A stretch of 64,000 nucleotides of DNA from Alteromonas sp. MMG017 (GTDB lineage: Bacteria; Pseudomonadota; Gammaproteobacteria; Enterobacterales; Alteromonadaceae). The stretch is from NCBI RefSeq assembly GCF_018100795.1, contig NZ_JAGJDY010000010.1, positions 62,001 to 126,000 of the forward strand, read 5' to 3'. Numbering within the stretch: the first letter of the stretch is position 1; each line of letters begins with the position of its first letter. The notes beneath the pieces are model-generated. The model ran no database searches and had not been told where the DNA came from. It worked only from the letters and a program-made list of their open reading frames with translations. The position numbers and the translations under genes were made by a program. Positions 1-9,001 of the stretch are shown piece after piece.

Positions 1-122
1 TCTCCGCGAGTTTCAAGAGTGCCTGATTGTTGTAACAGTTTATCAACCAAAGTTGTTTTACCGTGGTCAACGTGAGCAATAATAGCAATGTTACGTAATT
101 TATTAATATCAGTGGTAGTCAT
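1..122 (-). CDS. typA: GTP-binding protein TypA/BipA, N-terminal fragment
   Basis: The first 122 bases encode, on the minus strand, the start of a translational GTPase. The reading begins [20 protein letters not shown] and continues through the P-loop ([10 protein letters not shown]) typical of TypA/BipA. The rest lies beyond the left edge of the window. BipA is a ribosome-associated GTPase involved in stress and low-temperature growth. Its placement divergent from glnA is common in gammaproteobacteria. Other translation GTPases share the P-loop, but the short N-terminus and the glnA neighbour favour TypA. Confidence 0.9.
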   Translation of the reverse strand, partial: MTTTDINKLRNIAIIAHVDHGKTTLVDKLLQQSGTLETRG

Positions 123-371
123 CTAGGGAGCCTGTGTAAATCATTACATGCCAATAAGCATGCATTAGATTTGTTGCAAAAAATGCAGATAGTAAATTTT
201 GCGCGGATTGTACAGAAAAACCACGGCGTTTGCGCACCTTTTTTTTAAAGGGAGGCATGTTTTTCATTATTATAGTCTTTGATTAACGAATTTATTACTT
301 TTGCGCCCTGTTTTCGGTGGTAACTGAAGACGAGTTACTCTAGGCTAGCTAACGGCTACTTAATTTTAATT

Positions 372-409
372 TGCACCAAAATATAGCGATTGAGCACCAT
401 TTGGGTGCA
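372..409 (+). promoter_or_regulatory. NtrC (GlnG) binding sites upstream of glnA
   Basis: Two sites resemble the NtrC consensus (TGCACC, about five bases, GGTGCA). At 372-388 there is a good left half (TGCACC) with a weak right half. At 392-409 the sequence GAGCACCATTTGGGTGCA is a near-complete dyad. They lie roughly 75-110 bases upstream of the sigma-54 promoter, the usual enhancer position. The regulator itself (glnG) is encoded 3.3 kb downstream. Confidence 0.75.
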
Positions 410-471
410 TCACCATTAATCATTCAGTAATCCTCTTGCTGCTAAGCCAGCAAAATCGGAATCACGATAGA

Positions 472-487
472 TGGCATGAAAATCGCT
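472..487 (+). promoter_or_regulatory. sigma-54 promoter of glnA
   Basis: The sequence TGGCATGAAAATCGCT has the invariant GG (473-474) and GC (485-486) separated by exactly ten bases, as required for -24/-12 promoters. The start of transcription would be near 498, leaving a leader of about 57 bases before the glnA ribosome site GGAGGA (545-550). The match to the fuller consensus is imperfect (TGGCAT rather than TGGCAC; CGC rather than TGC). Confidence 0.7.
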
Positions 488-554
488 TTTAGTTTTTCCA
501 CTGTTGGGATGAAGCTGATCATTCCGCATTTTTACATTAAACCTGGAGGACACG

Positions 555-1964
555 ATGTCAGTAGAAAAGGCATTAGAGCTAATTAAAGAAAGTGAAGCGA
601 AATTTGTTGATTTGCGCTTTACTGATACTAAGGGCAAGGAACAACACGTATCTATTCCTGCTGGTACAGTAGACGAAGAGACATTCGAAGAAGGTAAAAT
701 GTTCGATGGTTCTTCAATTGCTGGCTGGAAAGGCATTAACGAATCAGACATGGTTCTTATGCCAGACCCTACGAGTGCGGTAATCGACCCATTCGCAGAA
801 GAAACACAAGTTAACATTCGTTGTGACATCTTAGAGCCTTCAACAATGGAAGGTTACGAGCGTGATCCACGCTCTGTTGCACGCCGCGCAGAAGAATTCC
901 TAAAATCTACCGGCATTGGCGACACAGTATTCTTCGGTCCAGAGCCAGAATTCTTCTTGTTTGACGATGTAAAGTTCCACACAGATATGGCTGGCTCTTT
1001 CTATAAGATTGATGCTGCTGAAGCAAAGTGGAACTCAGGCGCTGATTTTGAAGGCGGAAACATGGGTCACCGTCCTGGTGTTAAAGGCGGTTACTTCCCA
1101 GTTCCTCCAGTAGATTCAGCTCACGACATTCGTGCTGCTATGTGTCTAGTAATGGAAGAAATGGGCTTAGTTATTGAAGCGCATCACCATGAAGTTGCTA
1201 CTGCTGGTCAAAACGAAATCGCTTGCGAATTCAACACACTAGTAACAAAAGCAGATGAAATCCAAGTATATAAGTATGTAGTACACAACGTAGCTCACGC
1301 TTACGGTCAAACTGCTACATTCATGCCTAAGCCTCTTGTAGGTGATAACGGTTCTGGTATGCACTGTCACCAATCAATCTCTAAAGATGGCGTAAACATC
1401 TTTGCGGGTGATAAGTATGCTGGTCTGTCTGAAGAAGCGCTTTTCTACATTGGCGGTATTATTAAACACGCTCGTGCAATCAACGCTTTTGCTAACGCAT
1501 CAACAAACTCTTACAAGCGTTTGGTTCCAGGATTCGAAGCACCGGTAATGCTTGCATACTCTGCACGTAACCGTTCTGCATCTATCCGTATTCCATACGT
1601 AACGAGCGATAAAGCCCGTCGTATCGAAGTACGTTTCCCTGACCCAACAGCTAACCCATACCTTGCTTTCTCAGCAATGCTTATGGCTGGCCTTGACGGT
1701 ATTAAGAACAAGATCCATCCTGGCGACTCTATGGATAAAGACTTGTACGACTTACCACCAGAAGAAGCGGCAGAAATTCCAACAGTTGCTAGCTCGCTAG
1801 AAATGGCACTAGAAGCATTGGATAACGACCGTGAATTCCTTAAAGCTGGCGGCGTTATGACTGACGACATGATTGATGCATACATCGATCTTAAGTCTGA
1901 AGAAGTGACTACGCTTGCCATGTCAACTCACCCAGTTGAGTTCGATATGTACTACAGCGTTTAA
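555..1964 (+). CDS. glnA: Type I glutamine synthetase
   Basis: The 469-residue protein condenses glutamate and ammonia to glutamine with ATP in the cytoplasm, as a dodecamer. Length and sequence match the bacterial GSI-beta type throughout: the N-terminal beta-grasp segment ([17 protein letters not shown]), the catalytic motifs [10 protein letters not shown] and [11 protein letters not shown], and the adenylylation loop [10 protein letters not shown] containing the regulatory tyrosine. Activity is therefore probably tuned by GlnE/PII. The start follows a strong GGAGGA site. Transcription is likely controlled by NtrC and sigma-54, and a terminator lies just downstream. The two-component genes glnL and glnG follow after one inserted DUF4124 gene. 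Confidence 0.98.
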   Translation: MSVEKALELIKESEAKFVDLRFTDTKGKEQHVSIPAGTVDEETFEEGKMFDGSSIAGWKGINESDMVLMPDPTSAVIDPFAEETQVNIRCDILEPSTMEGYERDPRSVARRAEEFLKSTGIGDTVFFGPEPEFFLFDDVKFHTDMAGSFYKIDAAEAKWNSGADFEGGNMGHRPGVKGGYFPVPPVDSAHDIRAAMCLVMEEMGLVIEAHHHEVATAGQNEIACEFNTLVTKADEIQVYKYVVHNVAHAYGQTATFMPKPLVGDNGSGMHCHQSISKDGVNIFAGDKYAGLSEEALFYIGGIIKHARAINAFANASTNSYKRLVPGFEAPVMLAYSARNRSASIRIPYVTSDKARRIEVRFPDPTANPYLAFSAMLMAGLDGIKNKIHPGDSMDKDLYDLPPEEAAEIPTVASSLEMALEALDNDREFLKAGGVMTDDMIDAYIDLKSEEVTTLAMSTHPVEFDMYYSV

Positions 1965-1990
1965 TCAACGTTTAAGTGCTTGAATATACA

Positions 1991-2018
1991 AAGGCCCGCT
2001 TATGCGGGCTTTTTTTTA
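1991..2018 (+). terminator. Rho-independent terminator after glnA
   Basis: A GC-rich stem (AGGCCCGC / GCGGGCTT) with a short TTAT loop is followed by a run of eight T. It sits 27 bases after the glnA stop codon. Confidence 0.9.
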
Positions 2019-2069
2019 TGCTAAAGCTTTTCTACTATATAAGTAAGAAACTATGAGCAGGCCTATCTA

Positions 2070-2639
2070 TTGAAAATTTATCCTTATATTGCGTTACTTA
2101 CCGCGATTGCGTTAATCCCTTATGAAAGCCATGGGCAAAGCACCTCAAATGTCCCAGAGGAGACTAACACCACAAACACACCTGTGTATAAAGTGAAGCA
2201 AGCCGATGGCACTATCCTTTATACGGATAGCCCTTCACCAAAAAGCGACACCGTCGAGTTTGACGCGAAAACACAGAATGTTGTGTCTAGCCCATCAGCA
2301 CCAAAACCCACTCTGGCTCAAACGACTAAATCGAAGACAAAAACCTATAACGTGGTTATTGCCTCTCCAGCCCCTAACGCCACCCTTCGAAACAATGCCG
2401 GAAACTTCACCATACGTGCGAACCAACCGACTTCAGTAAAGGCGCCGCGCTATCAATTAATCTTCGATGGCGCCCTATTGCAGAGCAATACAACAGGCGT
2501 ATTTACCTTAAATGGCATAAATCGGGGCGAACATCAGTATAAGGTTGAGCTGACAGACAATAAGGGCAAGACTCTTGCATCCTCTGCACTACAAACGCTG
2601 TTTCTGCATCAAGCATCAGCGTTAATAAATAGCAACTAA
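2070..2639 (+). CDS. DUF4124 domain-containing exported protein
   Basis: This 189-residue protein has a signal peptide (MKIYPYIALLTAIALIPYES, cleavage near SHG) and then a DUF4124-type segment in which a short strand pair is recognisable (VYKVKQADGTILYTDSPSP, about residues 40-58). A Ser/Thr/Pro/Lys-rich linker follows, then a C-terminal Ig-like beta domain (about 95-180). The start is a TTG at 2070 preceded by AGCAGG; the upstream ATG at 2053 is out of frame and stops at once. It lies between glnA and glnL, an arrangement known in Alteromonadales and some other gammaproteobacteria. Its role is unknown. Confidence 0.85.
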   Translation: MKIYPYIALLTAIALIPYESHGQSTSNVPEETNTTNTPVYKVKQADGTILYTDSPSPKSDTVEFDAKTQNVVSSPSAPKPTLAQTTKSKTKTYNVVIASPAPNATLRNNAGNFTIRANQPTSVKAPRYQLIFDGALLQSNTTGVFTLNGINRGEHQYKVELTDNKGKTLASSALQTLFLHQASALINSN

Positions 2640-2765
2640 CGTTCAATCGTAGCGCAAAGCCCGCACCATAGCGGGGAACAGAAAAAAAGTAACACCAATT
2701 CTGTGCCTACAAATTTTGTTGATACGTTACAATGCACCTATATAGTGCAGAGGAGATAAGCTCGG

Positions 2766-3851
2766 ATGCAATCAACCGAGTTAGACACGCAACAATTTTT
2801 AAATAGCCTGAATACTGCGCTTGTAATGGTGGACGATAAGTTAAATATCGTTTACGCCAACCACGCAGGGGAAGCGCTGTTTGAAACAGGCAGAAAGCAA
2901 CTGTGCGGCCATCGTCTTGATGACTTTTTCTTGCCTGGAAATATTGACACCGCTCGCTTACGCGCAGCACTAAGACACGGAGAAGACTTTACCGAAAACG
3001 AAATTCGCCTGTGTTTTAGAGACAACCGCAATGTCATGGTTGATTTAACCGTAACGAACTTGCAGTTAGAAGAAGGGGCTAGGCTACTCTTTGAAGTAAA
3101 AAAAATAGACCAGCAAAAAAGAATATCCCGTGAAAATTTACAAAACGCACAACATTATGCAGCGCGTGAACTTGTCCGTGGGTTAGCTCATGAAATTAAA
3201 AACCCGCTAGGTGGCATTCGCGGGGCGGCGCAATTACTTGAAAAAGAATTGAGTGAAGAGCATAAAGAGTTTACTCAGATGATTATTGAGCAATCTGATC
3301 GACTGAGAAATTTAGTCGACCGCTTACTTGGGCCAAATTCACTTCCTCGATTTAATTGGAGCAATGTGCATCAAGCATTGGAGCAAGTGAGAAGCCTAAT
3401 GCGGGTTGACTCAGAAACCCCCATAACCATCATTCGTGATTACGACCCTAGTATTCCGCCACTGATGATCGACGCCGATATGATTCAACAAGCCGTGTTG
3501 AATATCGTTAGAAATAGCATTCAGGCGCTTACTGAAAGTGAAACACCTAACCCTCAAATTCGTTTAGTAACGCGGATTGAGCGACAGATGACAATTCAGG
3601 GAAACCGCCATGCGCTAATCGCTAAAATAAAAGTGATAGACAATGGCCCTGGTATTCCCTCTGAAATAAAAGACACGCTTTTTTACCCCATGGTGAGCAG
3701 TAAGCAAAATGGTTCCGGCTTAGGGTTATCGATATCGCAAACATTGATAAACCATCACGGCGGAAAAATAGATGTAGAAAGCCACCCTGGGCACACCGAA
3801 TTCGTAATTTATATTCCGATAGACCGCAAGGAGACAGGCAATGACGAATGA
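2766..3851 (+). CDS. glnL: Nitrogen regulation sensor kinase NtrB (GlnL)
   Basis: The 361-residue cytoplasmic histidine kinase/phosphatase controls NtrC in response to PII. It has an N-terminal PAS domain (about 10-115), a HisKA region with the phospho-acceptor H142 in LAHEIKNPLGG, and a HATPase with N-box VLNIVRNSIQAL and G-boxes DNGPGIP and GSGLGLSIS. No membrane segment is visible, as expected for NtrB. The start has a strong GAGGAGAT site. The 3' end overlaps glnG by 11 bases, indicating translational coupling. Confidence 0.97.
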   Translation: MQSTELDTQQFLNSLNTALVMVDDKLNIVYANHAGEALFETGRKQLCGHRLDDFFLPGNIDTARLRAALRHGEDFTENEIRLCFRDNRNVMVDLTVTNLQLEEGARLLFEVKKIDQQKRISRENLQNAQHYAARELVRGLAHEIKNPLGGIRGAAQLLEKELSEEHKEFTQMIIEQSDRLRNLVDRLLGPNSLPRFNWSNVHQALEQVRSLMRVDSETPITIIRDYDPSIPPLMIDADMIQQAVLNIVRNSIQALTESETPNPQIRLVTRIERQMTIQGNRHALIAKIKVIDNGPGIPSEIKDTLFYPMVSSKQNGSGLGLSISQTLINHHGGKIDVESHPGHTEFVIYIPIDRKETGNDE

Positions 3852-5250
3852 GTCAGTATGGATTGTCGATGACGACAGTTCTATTCGTTGGGTGCTTCAA
3901 AAGGCCTTACAAACAGCAAGCATTGGATGCTTGTGTTTTGAAAACCCGCAAGATTTACTCCTTCAGTTACAAAGCGGTCAAGCGCCAGAAGTGATTATCT
4001 CTGATATTAAAATGCCGCAGATGGACGGTATGACACTGCTTAATGAAGTGCATGCCACCCACCCCATGATGCCTGTAATCATCATGACTGCGCATTCCGA
4101 TTTAGACAGTGCGGTAAACGCCTATCAAAAAGGGGCATTTGAATATTTACCTAAACCCTTCGATATAGATGAAGCGGTCACGCTTACTCAACGTGCGCTA
4201 GCGCATGCAAGGGAACAGTCAAAAACGCAGCAAGCCCCGCAGGATGATCCGGAAACCGAAATTATTGGTGAAGCCCCTGCCATGCAGGAAGTGTTTCGAG
4301 CCATAGGTAGATTATCTCGCTCATCAATTAGTGTATTGATTAATGGCCAGTCTGGTACCGGTAAAGAGCTTGTTGCCCACGCTTTGCATCGCCATAGCCC
4401 GCGCTCTAGCAAGCCTTTTATCGCACTTAACATGGCCGCTATTCCCGCCGACTTGGTGGAGTCTGAGCTATTTGGCCATGAAAAAGGCGCGTTTACCGGT
4501 GCACAAAATGCGCGTCAGGGTCGCTTTGAGCAAGCTGATGGCGGCACCCTTTTTCTTGATGAAATAGGTGATATGCCGTTAGACGTTCAAACCCGCTTAT
4601 TACGGGTATTGGCCGACGGACAGTTTTACCGTGTGGGCGGACACCAATCGGTGGCAGTAGATGTACGTATTATTGCCGCAACCCACCAGAATTTAGAAAA
4701 GCGTGTGGCAGATGGAAAGTTTCGTGAAGATTTGTTTCACCGTTTAAACGTTATACGTGTGCATCTGCCTTCCCTCTCTGAACGCCGTGAAGATATTCAT
4801 TTGTTAGCGCGTCACTTCTTACGCCGAGCGGCGAAAGAGCTAGATGTAGAAGCAAAAAGCTTAAGCAAAGATGCTGAAAAGTTGATGGCTCAGCTTCCTT
4901 GGCCAGGTAACGTGAGACAACTCGAAAACGTATGTCGATGGCTAACCGTGATGGCCAGCGGACAAGAAGTTTTACCCAGTGACTTACCTCCTGAAATCCA
5001 CTCTGACAGCAGCATAGAAAAGCCCGCTGCCGAAGCTGGAGATTGGCCAGATTTACTCGCCCGTTGGACCGACAAACAACTTCGCGATGGCAGATACAAT
5101 ATTCTAAATGACGCCATGCTTACGTTTGAAAAAATCATGTTGGAACGTGCCCTTCAGCACACTCACGGTCATAAGCAAGATGCCGCTAAGCGATTAGGTT
5201 GGGGCCGTAATACCCTTACTCGCAAGCTAAAAGAGCTAGGTATTACTTAG
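3841..5250 (+). CDS. glnG: Nitrogen regulator NtrC (GlnG), sigma-54 activator
   Basis: The 469-residue response regulator activates sigma-54 promoters under nitrogen limitation. It shows a receiver domain with phospho-acceptor D55 (IISDIKMPQMDG), an AAA+ domain with Walker A GQSGTGKE, the sigma-54-contacting GAFTGA loop and the Walker B-type GGTLFLDEIGD, and a C-terminal Fis-type helix-turn-helix (KQDAAKRLGWGRNTLTRKL). Length is standard. It is translated from an ATG inside the end of glnL. Its likely targets include the glnA promoter at the left of the window. Confidence 0.97.
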   Translation: MTNESVWIVDDDSSIRWVLQKALQTASIGCLCFENPQDLLLQLQSGQAPEVIISDIKMPQMDGMTLLNEVHATHPMMPVIIMTAHSDLDSAVNAYQKGAFEYLPKPFDIDEAVTLTQRALAHAREQSKTQQAPQDDPETEIIGEAPAMQEVFRAIGRLSRSSISVLINGQSGTGKELVAHALHRHSPRSSKPFIALNMAAIPADLVESELFGHEKGAFTGAQNARQGRFEQADGGTLFLDEIGDMPLDVQTRLLRVLADGQFYRVGGHQSVAVDVRIIAATHQNLEKRVADGKFREDLFHRLNVIRVHLPSLSERREDIHLLARHFLRRAAKELDVEAKSLSKDAEKLMAQLPWPGNVRQLENVCRWLTVMASGQEVLPSDLPPEIHSDSSIEKPAAEAGDWPDLLARWTDKQLRDGRYNILNDAMLTFEKIMLERALQHTHGHKQDAAKRLGWGRNTLTRKLKELGIT

Positions 5251-5284
5251 TTTACGCTAGGTTTTAAGACCTGTTAATACACAA

Positions 5285-5324
5285 AAGCCCGCTTTATTCA
5301 TTGTGAAATAGCGGGCTTTTTTAT
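5285..5324 (+). terminator. Terminator after glnG
   Basis: The arms AAAGCCCGCT and AGCGGGCTTTT enclose a loop of about 15 bases and end in a T run. This ends the glnL-glnG operon ahead of the convergent gene. Confidence 0.85.
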
Positions 5325-5365
5325 GTTTGTTGAAAACAAGAAATAGGTTCGTTAGTAATCGGAGA

Positions 5366-6568
5366 CTAGCCGCCTTTTTTCAACAAACTTGTCATCGCTT
5401 GGTTGAACAACCTCACCCACTGCATGCTAAATTGGCCTTTGGCACTGCGGTTAATTTCAATAACCGCCTCTTTCTTGGATAGTTGCTTTTCATCATTATG
5501 GGCCCGAGAATGTGTCATCGCATCATAAGTATCAACAATGGCGAGTAACTTAGCCCCATCACTAATATCTTCTTCTTTAAGGCCTAATGGGTAACCGGTA
5601 CCATCAGTACGTTCATGATGCTGCATCACTATTTTACGCGCCAAATCCCATTGGTCTAAGTGTTCGAGCAAACGAGAGCTTTTATATACATGGGACCGCA
5701 TTAAGTTAAACTCTATATCGGTTAATGCCTCGCTTTTATGCAAGAGCTTTAATGGCATGAATGCCATGCCAAAGTCATGTACATAACTGGCTACGGCTAG
5801 CTGAGATTCATCAATTGGTTTGCCCGCAGTGCTATTAATATATAACGCTAGCTTAGCAACCCTATCCCCTCTTCCTACCCAAAAATTTGAGCGTTTTTCG
5901 ATAGTTTGCATAAGGTCGCGAAAGAAAAGCACATCCAGCTTCTTTTCATTACTCATGTCTTTGGGTATGCCCGACGTTGCCAATGTCGGCGGTTTTATTT
6001 GGATATTTTCAGGGTTGCTGTCATCGGTAATGACATCTAAAGCGGGGTTGAGTAACAAAACCGCCTCAGTAAGACGCTTCTCATGTTCATCACCATTATC
6101 CGGTGTAATTCGACTTATCGCCATGACCAACTGTTGGTGCAAGGTATCGTCATATTCGGCTTTTCCTTCAGCCATAACAGCTTCTACAAATGCCTTAACC
6201 CTATCCATGGTAAGTAACACCAAGTCACTCATGGTGCTGGTATACGACACCTGCCCTTTACGTAAGTAATCGAGTAAGTCTTCTACATGCTGAAGCAAGG
6301 GGATCATAGGTGAGAAATTCACTAACCCAAGGTCGCCTTTAATGGTATGGATTGACCGGAACAACGCACGTTGCAGTTCATTGTCTTCTGGACGAAGCTC
6401 TAATTCGATTAATGTCTGCTCACTTGATTCGTAAAGCTCATTGATTTCTTCCATTAAGTCACAAAGAATATCTTCTTCGAGGTCGTCAGGTACAAATGTC
6501 TGCATTATAGATACCGGGTTGGTGATGGTGAGGTTACGCTTTCTCTTATTGTAAGATGCTATCGACAA
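5366..6568 (-). CDS. Hpt-domain/HD-GYP c-di-GMP phosphodiesterase-like protein
   Basis: The 400-residue protein joins an N-terminal histidine phosphotransfer domain (about 25-125; H74 in RSIHTIKGDLG) to a C-terminal HD-GYP domain (about 215-385). The latter contains the HD pair in SYVHDFG, then HHERTDGTGYP and DTYDAMTH. HD-GYP proteins hydrolyse cyclic di-GMP; an Hpt input suggests control by phosphorelay. The longest frame starts with TTG preceded by GAGGT. An internal ATG at 6505 (MQTFVPDD) would remove a basic 21-residue extension and is a real alternative. It is transcribed alone, convergent to glnG. Confidence 0.88.
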   Translation of the reverse strand: MSIASYNKRKRNLTITNPVSIMQTFVPDDLEEDILCDLMEEINELYESSEQTLIELELRPEDNELQRALFRSIHTIKGDLGLVNFSPMIPLLQHVEDLLDYLRKGQVSYTSTMSDLVLLTMDRVKAFVEAVMAEGKAEYDDTLHQQLVMAISRITPDNGDEHEKRLTEAVLLLNPALDVITDDSNPENIQIKPPTLATSGIPKDMSNEKKLDVLFFRDLMQTIEKRSNFWVGRGDRVAKLALYINSTAGKPIDESQLAVASYVHDFGMAFMPLKLLHKSEALTDIEFNLMRSHVYKSSRLLEHLDQWDLARKIVMQHHERTDGTGYPLGLKEEDISDGAKLLAIVDTYDAMTHSRAHNDEKQLSKKEAVIEINRSAKGQFSMQWVRLFNQAMTSLLKKGG

Positions 6569-6737
6569 AGTTACCTCATACTAAAGTTAAGTATTTTAGA
6601 TTAACTTACCTAATTTGAACGTATTTCTAGCTATACCATGGCAACAGCACCGCTAAAGCATCTATAATAACTCATCGGACAAGTGTACGCTGAAACTTAC
6701 TTTATACTTCGCGCGTCATTTATATTCAGGAGCCACT

Positions 6738-7463
6738 TTGATTGCTTTACTACGCGTTCCCGCGCTTTTACTCACCTTTTTGCTAGTTAATATAGCCCTA
6801 TTTGCAGTATGCATTTTTCGTCCTTTTCACAAAGACAACGTACATACGGCAGGCAAACTTTATTCATTAATGTCGTATGTGATGGGTTTAAAGGTGATTG
6901 TTCGAAAAGATTCAGCCGTAGACATAAAAGAGCCCTACGTATTTATTGCGAATCACCAAAATAATTACGACCTGATGACTATTTGTAAGGCCGCGTTACC
7001 GGGCGTGGTGACTATTGGAAAGAAAAGCCTTAAGTGGATCCCCATTTTCGGTCAAATTTATTGGCTATCAGGCAATATTCTCATTGATCGAAAAAACTCG
7101 GGTAAAGCCCGTAACACGTTAGATATCGCTGCCAACCGCATTGCTAAAAAGCGGACCTCAGTGTGGTTTTTCCCTGAAGGGACAAGAAGCTATGGTCGCG
7201 GTTTATTGCCTTTTAAACAAGGCGCATTCAGGCTAGCGAAAACCACTAATGAACCCATCGTTATGGTGACTGCCAGTAATCTACACAATAAAGTAAAGTG
7301 GAACCGATGGAACAACGGCGTAGTACTTATCGATATTAGTGCACCTGAACCACTTACCGACGACAAGCCACTTAAAGCGTGGATGCAGTATTTCAACGAC
7401 CAGATGAAAAACAAGATGGCTGAGTTGGATGCTGAAGTCGCTGAAATGGAAAAAAGCAGGTAA
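6738..7463 (+). CDS. plsC: 1-acyl-sn-glycerol-3-phosphate acyltransferase (PlsC family)
   Basis: The 241-residue membrane-bound acyltransferase transfers a second acyl chain onto lysophosphatidate in phospholipid synthesis. It has an N-terminal membrane segment (about 3-28), the catalytic NH-X4-D motif (NHQNNYD, H73/D78) and the substrate-binding FPEGTRS motif (145-151). The start is TTG with an AGGAG site. rraB follows after about 30 bases. The family also includes ornithine-lipid and lipid A acyltransferases, but length and motifs fit PlsC best. Confidence 0.92.
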   Translation: MIALLRVPALLLTFLLVNIALFAVCIFRPFHKDNVHTAGKLYSLMSYVMGLKVIVRKDSAVDIKEPYVFIANHQNNYDLMTICKAALPGVVTIGKKSLKWIPIFGQIYWLSGNILIDRKNSGKARNTLDIAANRIAKKRTSVWFFPEGTRSYGRGLLPFKQGAFRLAKTTNEPIVMVTASNLHNKVKWNRWNNGVVLIDISAPEPLTDDKPLKAWMQYFNDQMKNKMAELDAEVAEMEKSR

Positions 7464-7493
7464 ACTTGCGAAAAATGATTGAGGTTTTGCGTT

Positions 7494-7892
7494 ATGAGTC
7501 AGTTTGATGAAAGAGAAGAATGGTATTCCTTTAACGAGGAAACCATAGAAGCGCTACTAGAAGACGGTAGTCAGGCCGATGCCGAATACACCATTGAGCA
7601 TCACTTTGCGAGTAACGACTTCGACAAGCTAGAAAAAGCCGCGGTTGATACGTTCAAAGCAGGTTTTGAAGTGACTGACGCAGAAGAGTTAATGCTTGAT
7701 GATGGCGGTACAATTTTTTGTTTCGATGCTATCGTTGAGCGAGAGTTAAACCTTGAAAAACTCAATGCTGATTCCGATGCTTTACTTAAAATTGCTGACA
7801 AACAAGACGTTCAATACGATGGCTGGGGAACGTATTTCATGCCCCGCGGCGATGACGAAGATGAGTACGAAGACGATTACCTAGAAGACTAA
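7494..7892 (+). CDS. rraB: Regulator of ribonuclease E activity B
   Basis: This small acidic protein (about 132 residues) binds and inhibits RNase E, altering mRNA decay. It matches E. coli RraB along its length: [47 protein letters not shown], the highly conserved YDGWGTYF, and a poly-acidic tail. The ATG at 7494 is preferred over the upstream TTG at 7479 because TTGAGG lies nine bases before it as a ribosome site. It is probably co-transcribed with plsC. Confidence 0.93.
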   Translation: MSQFDEREEWYSFNEETIEALLEDGSQADAEYTIEHHFASNDFDKLEKAAVDTFKAGFEVTDAEELMLDDGGTIFCFDAIVERELNLEKLNADSDALLKIADKQDVQYDGWGTYFMPRGDDEDEYEDDYLED

Positions 7893-8005
7893 ATCTCGCA
7901 GTCTACTCCCTTTACTCAACACTACATTAAGGGTGGCTTCAGTTTTTGTTCATCTTATTTAATCAACAATGGCACCTGTCATTTTGATTAGAAAGGATGT
8001 TAACA

Positions 8006-8845
8006 ATGAAATCACCCATTCAACCCCTAGCAAAGCTCTGCCTACTAGCCCTATTACCTTGCTCGTTGATTAACACTTCATACGCGGAACAAACGCTATC
8101 AAGTGACACTGTGTCTGTTGAATCAACGGAATATCGCTACGGCTCGGTTTACTCTCCTAATGAAGCATCTACTCAGGCTGCAATTAACGCGGCGGCCAAG
8201 GTCGCCACTACCAGCGCCATTAACAATATTAAAAGCAATAACGTTACAAAAGCTGACACGTTGGGATCGGCATCACTGGCTGAGAAAAAAGCGAAACGTG
8301 AAAGCCTTTTTAGCGGCACCAGTAAATCCTATGCCGAAGCACAGTCAATCACACTATTGCCCGATTATTGGATTTATGACAGCTGGGTGTCTTTAGATAC
8401 TGATATTGATTATGACGGCTATTATTCTGAGTTTACCGTTGAGTTCGATGCAGATACTGCTTACGACAGTGCTCTTGTATATGGGGTTATTTACTTAGGT
8501 AGAAACGATCGGTACGAAGCCATTCATGTCACCTCAGAATTTGTGCTGTATGGCGAAGATTCTTCAGATGCTTTTGAGGTGGAAAGCCACTTGCTTTCAG
8601 GCTTCCCTGCGGCAGATTATGATGTGCTCATCGAACTATATGATGCCTACTCAGAGCAACTGGTCGCTTTTTCTGACGGATACGATGACGCCGACCTTGC
8701 TTACTTAAGTTTAGAAAGCGACAACCATGAGTATATCTACGAAGATACGGTCATAGTGGTTGAGGAACACGGCGGTAGCACCACTATCTTCGGTTTACTA
8801 TTCATCGCCTTTGTTCTAGTAGCACGTAGAGGAGTTCAACGATAG
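8006..8845 (+). CDS. Exported protein with C-terminal GlyGly-type anchor (choice-of-anchor H-like)
   Basis: The roughly 279-residue protein has a signal peptide (MKSPIQPLAKLCLLALLPCS, cleavage near SYA). An Ala/Ser-rich region follows, then an acidic beta-rich domain (LDTDIDYDGYYSEFTVEFD and onward). The tripartite C-terminus consists of GG, a hydrophobic helix (IFGLLFIAFVLVA) and RR. Such tails (GlyGly-CTERM) are processed by rhombosortase. The central domain resembles the 'choice-of-anchor H' proteins of Alteromonas and Shewanella. The ATG at 8006 is chosen because AAGGA (7993-7997) lies eight bases upstream; the ATG at 7997 overlaps that site. The function is unknown. Confidence 0.78.
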   Translation: MKSPIQPLAKLCLLALLPCSLINTSYAEQTLSSDTVSVESTEYRYGSVYSPNEASTQAAINAAAKVATTSAINNIKSNNVTKADTLGSASLAEKKAKRESLFSGTSKSYAEAQSITLLPDYWIYDSWVSLDTDIDYDGYYSEFTVEFDADTAYDSALVYGVIYLGRNDRYEAIHVTSEFVLYGEDSSDAFEVESHLLSGFPAADYDVLIELYDAYSEQLVAFSDGYDDADLAYLSLESDNHEYIYEDTVIVVEEHGGSTTIFGLLFIAFVLVARRGVQR

Positions 8846-8973
8846 TACGTTAGCGTTTACTAAAAAGACTTTCATTGAAAAGCGGTGTTTTATCCGTTTA
8901 TTACTATACTAAAGTAGTAGAACAAAAAATAAGCATTATGCAATAAGGTCAGCCCGCATAATGACTTACGAAC

Positions 8974-8995
8974 GTGGTTACCAATTGGTAACCAC
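8974..8995. promoter_or_regulatory. Perfect 22-bp palindrome before a GGDEF gene
   Basis: The half-site GTGGTTACCAA is followed directly by its exact complement TTGGTAACCAC. The palindrome ends six bases before the ATG of the diguanylate cyclase gene at 9002. A perfect 22-bp dyad there is unlikely by chance. It could be an operator, or an RNA hairpin hiding the start, since no clear ribosome site is visible. Confidence 0.6.
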
Positions 8996-9001
8996 ATCGA
9001 T

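Larger units (their letters stand above)
123..554. promoter_or_regulatory. typA-glnA divergent intergenic region
   Basis: This 432-base noncoding stretch separates the divergent typA and glnA starts. Its glnA-proximal half carries two NtrC-like sites and a sigma-54 promoter (listed separately). A minus-strand frame crossing it has no family resemblance and overlaps glnA, so it is taken as chance. No RNA gene was recognised. Confidence 0.7.

Noticed and set aside
416..829. Minus-strand open frame across the glnA promoter and start
   Set aside because: It overlaps the strongly conserved glnA start and its promoter, has no family resemblance and no ribosome site.
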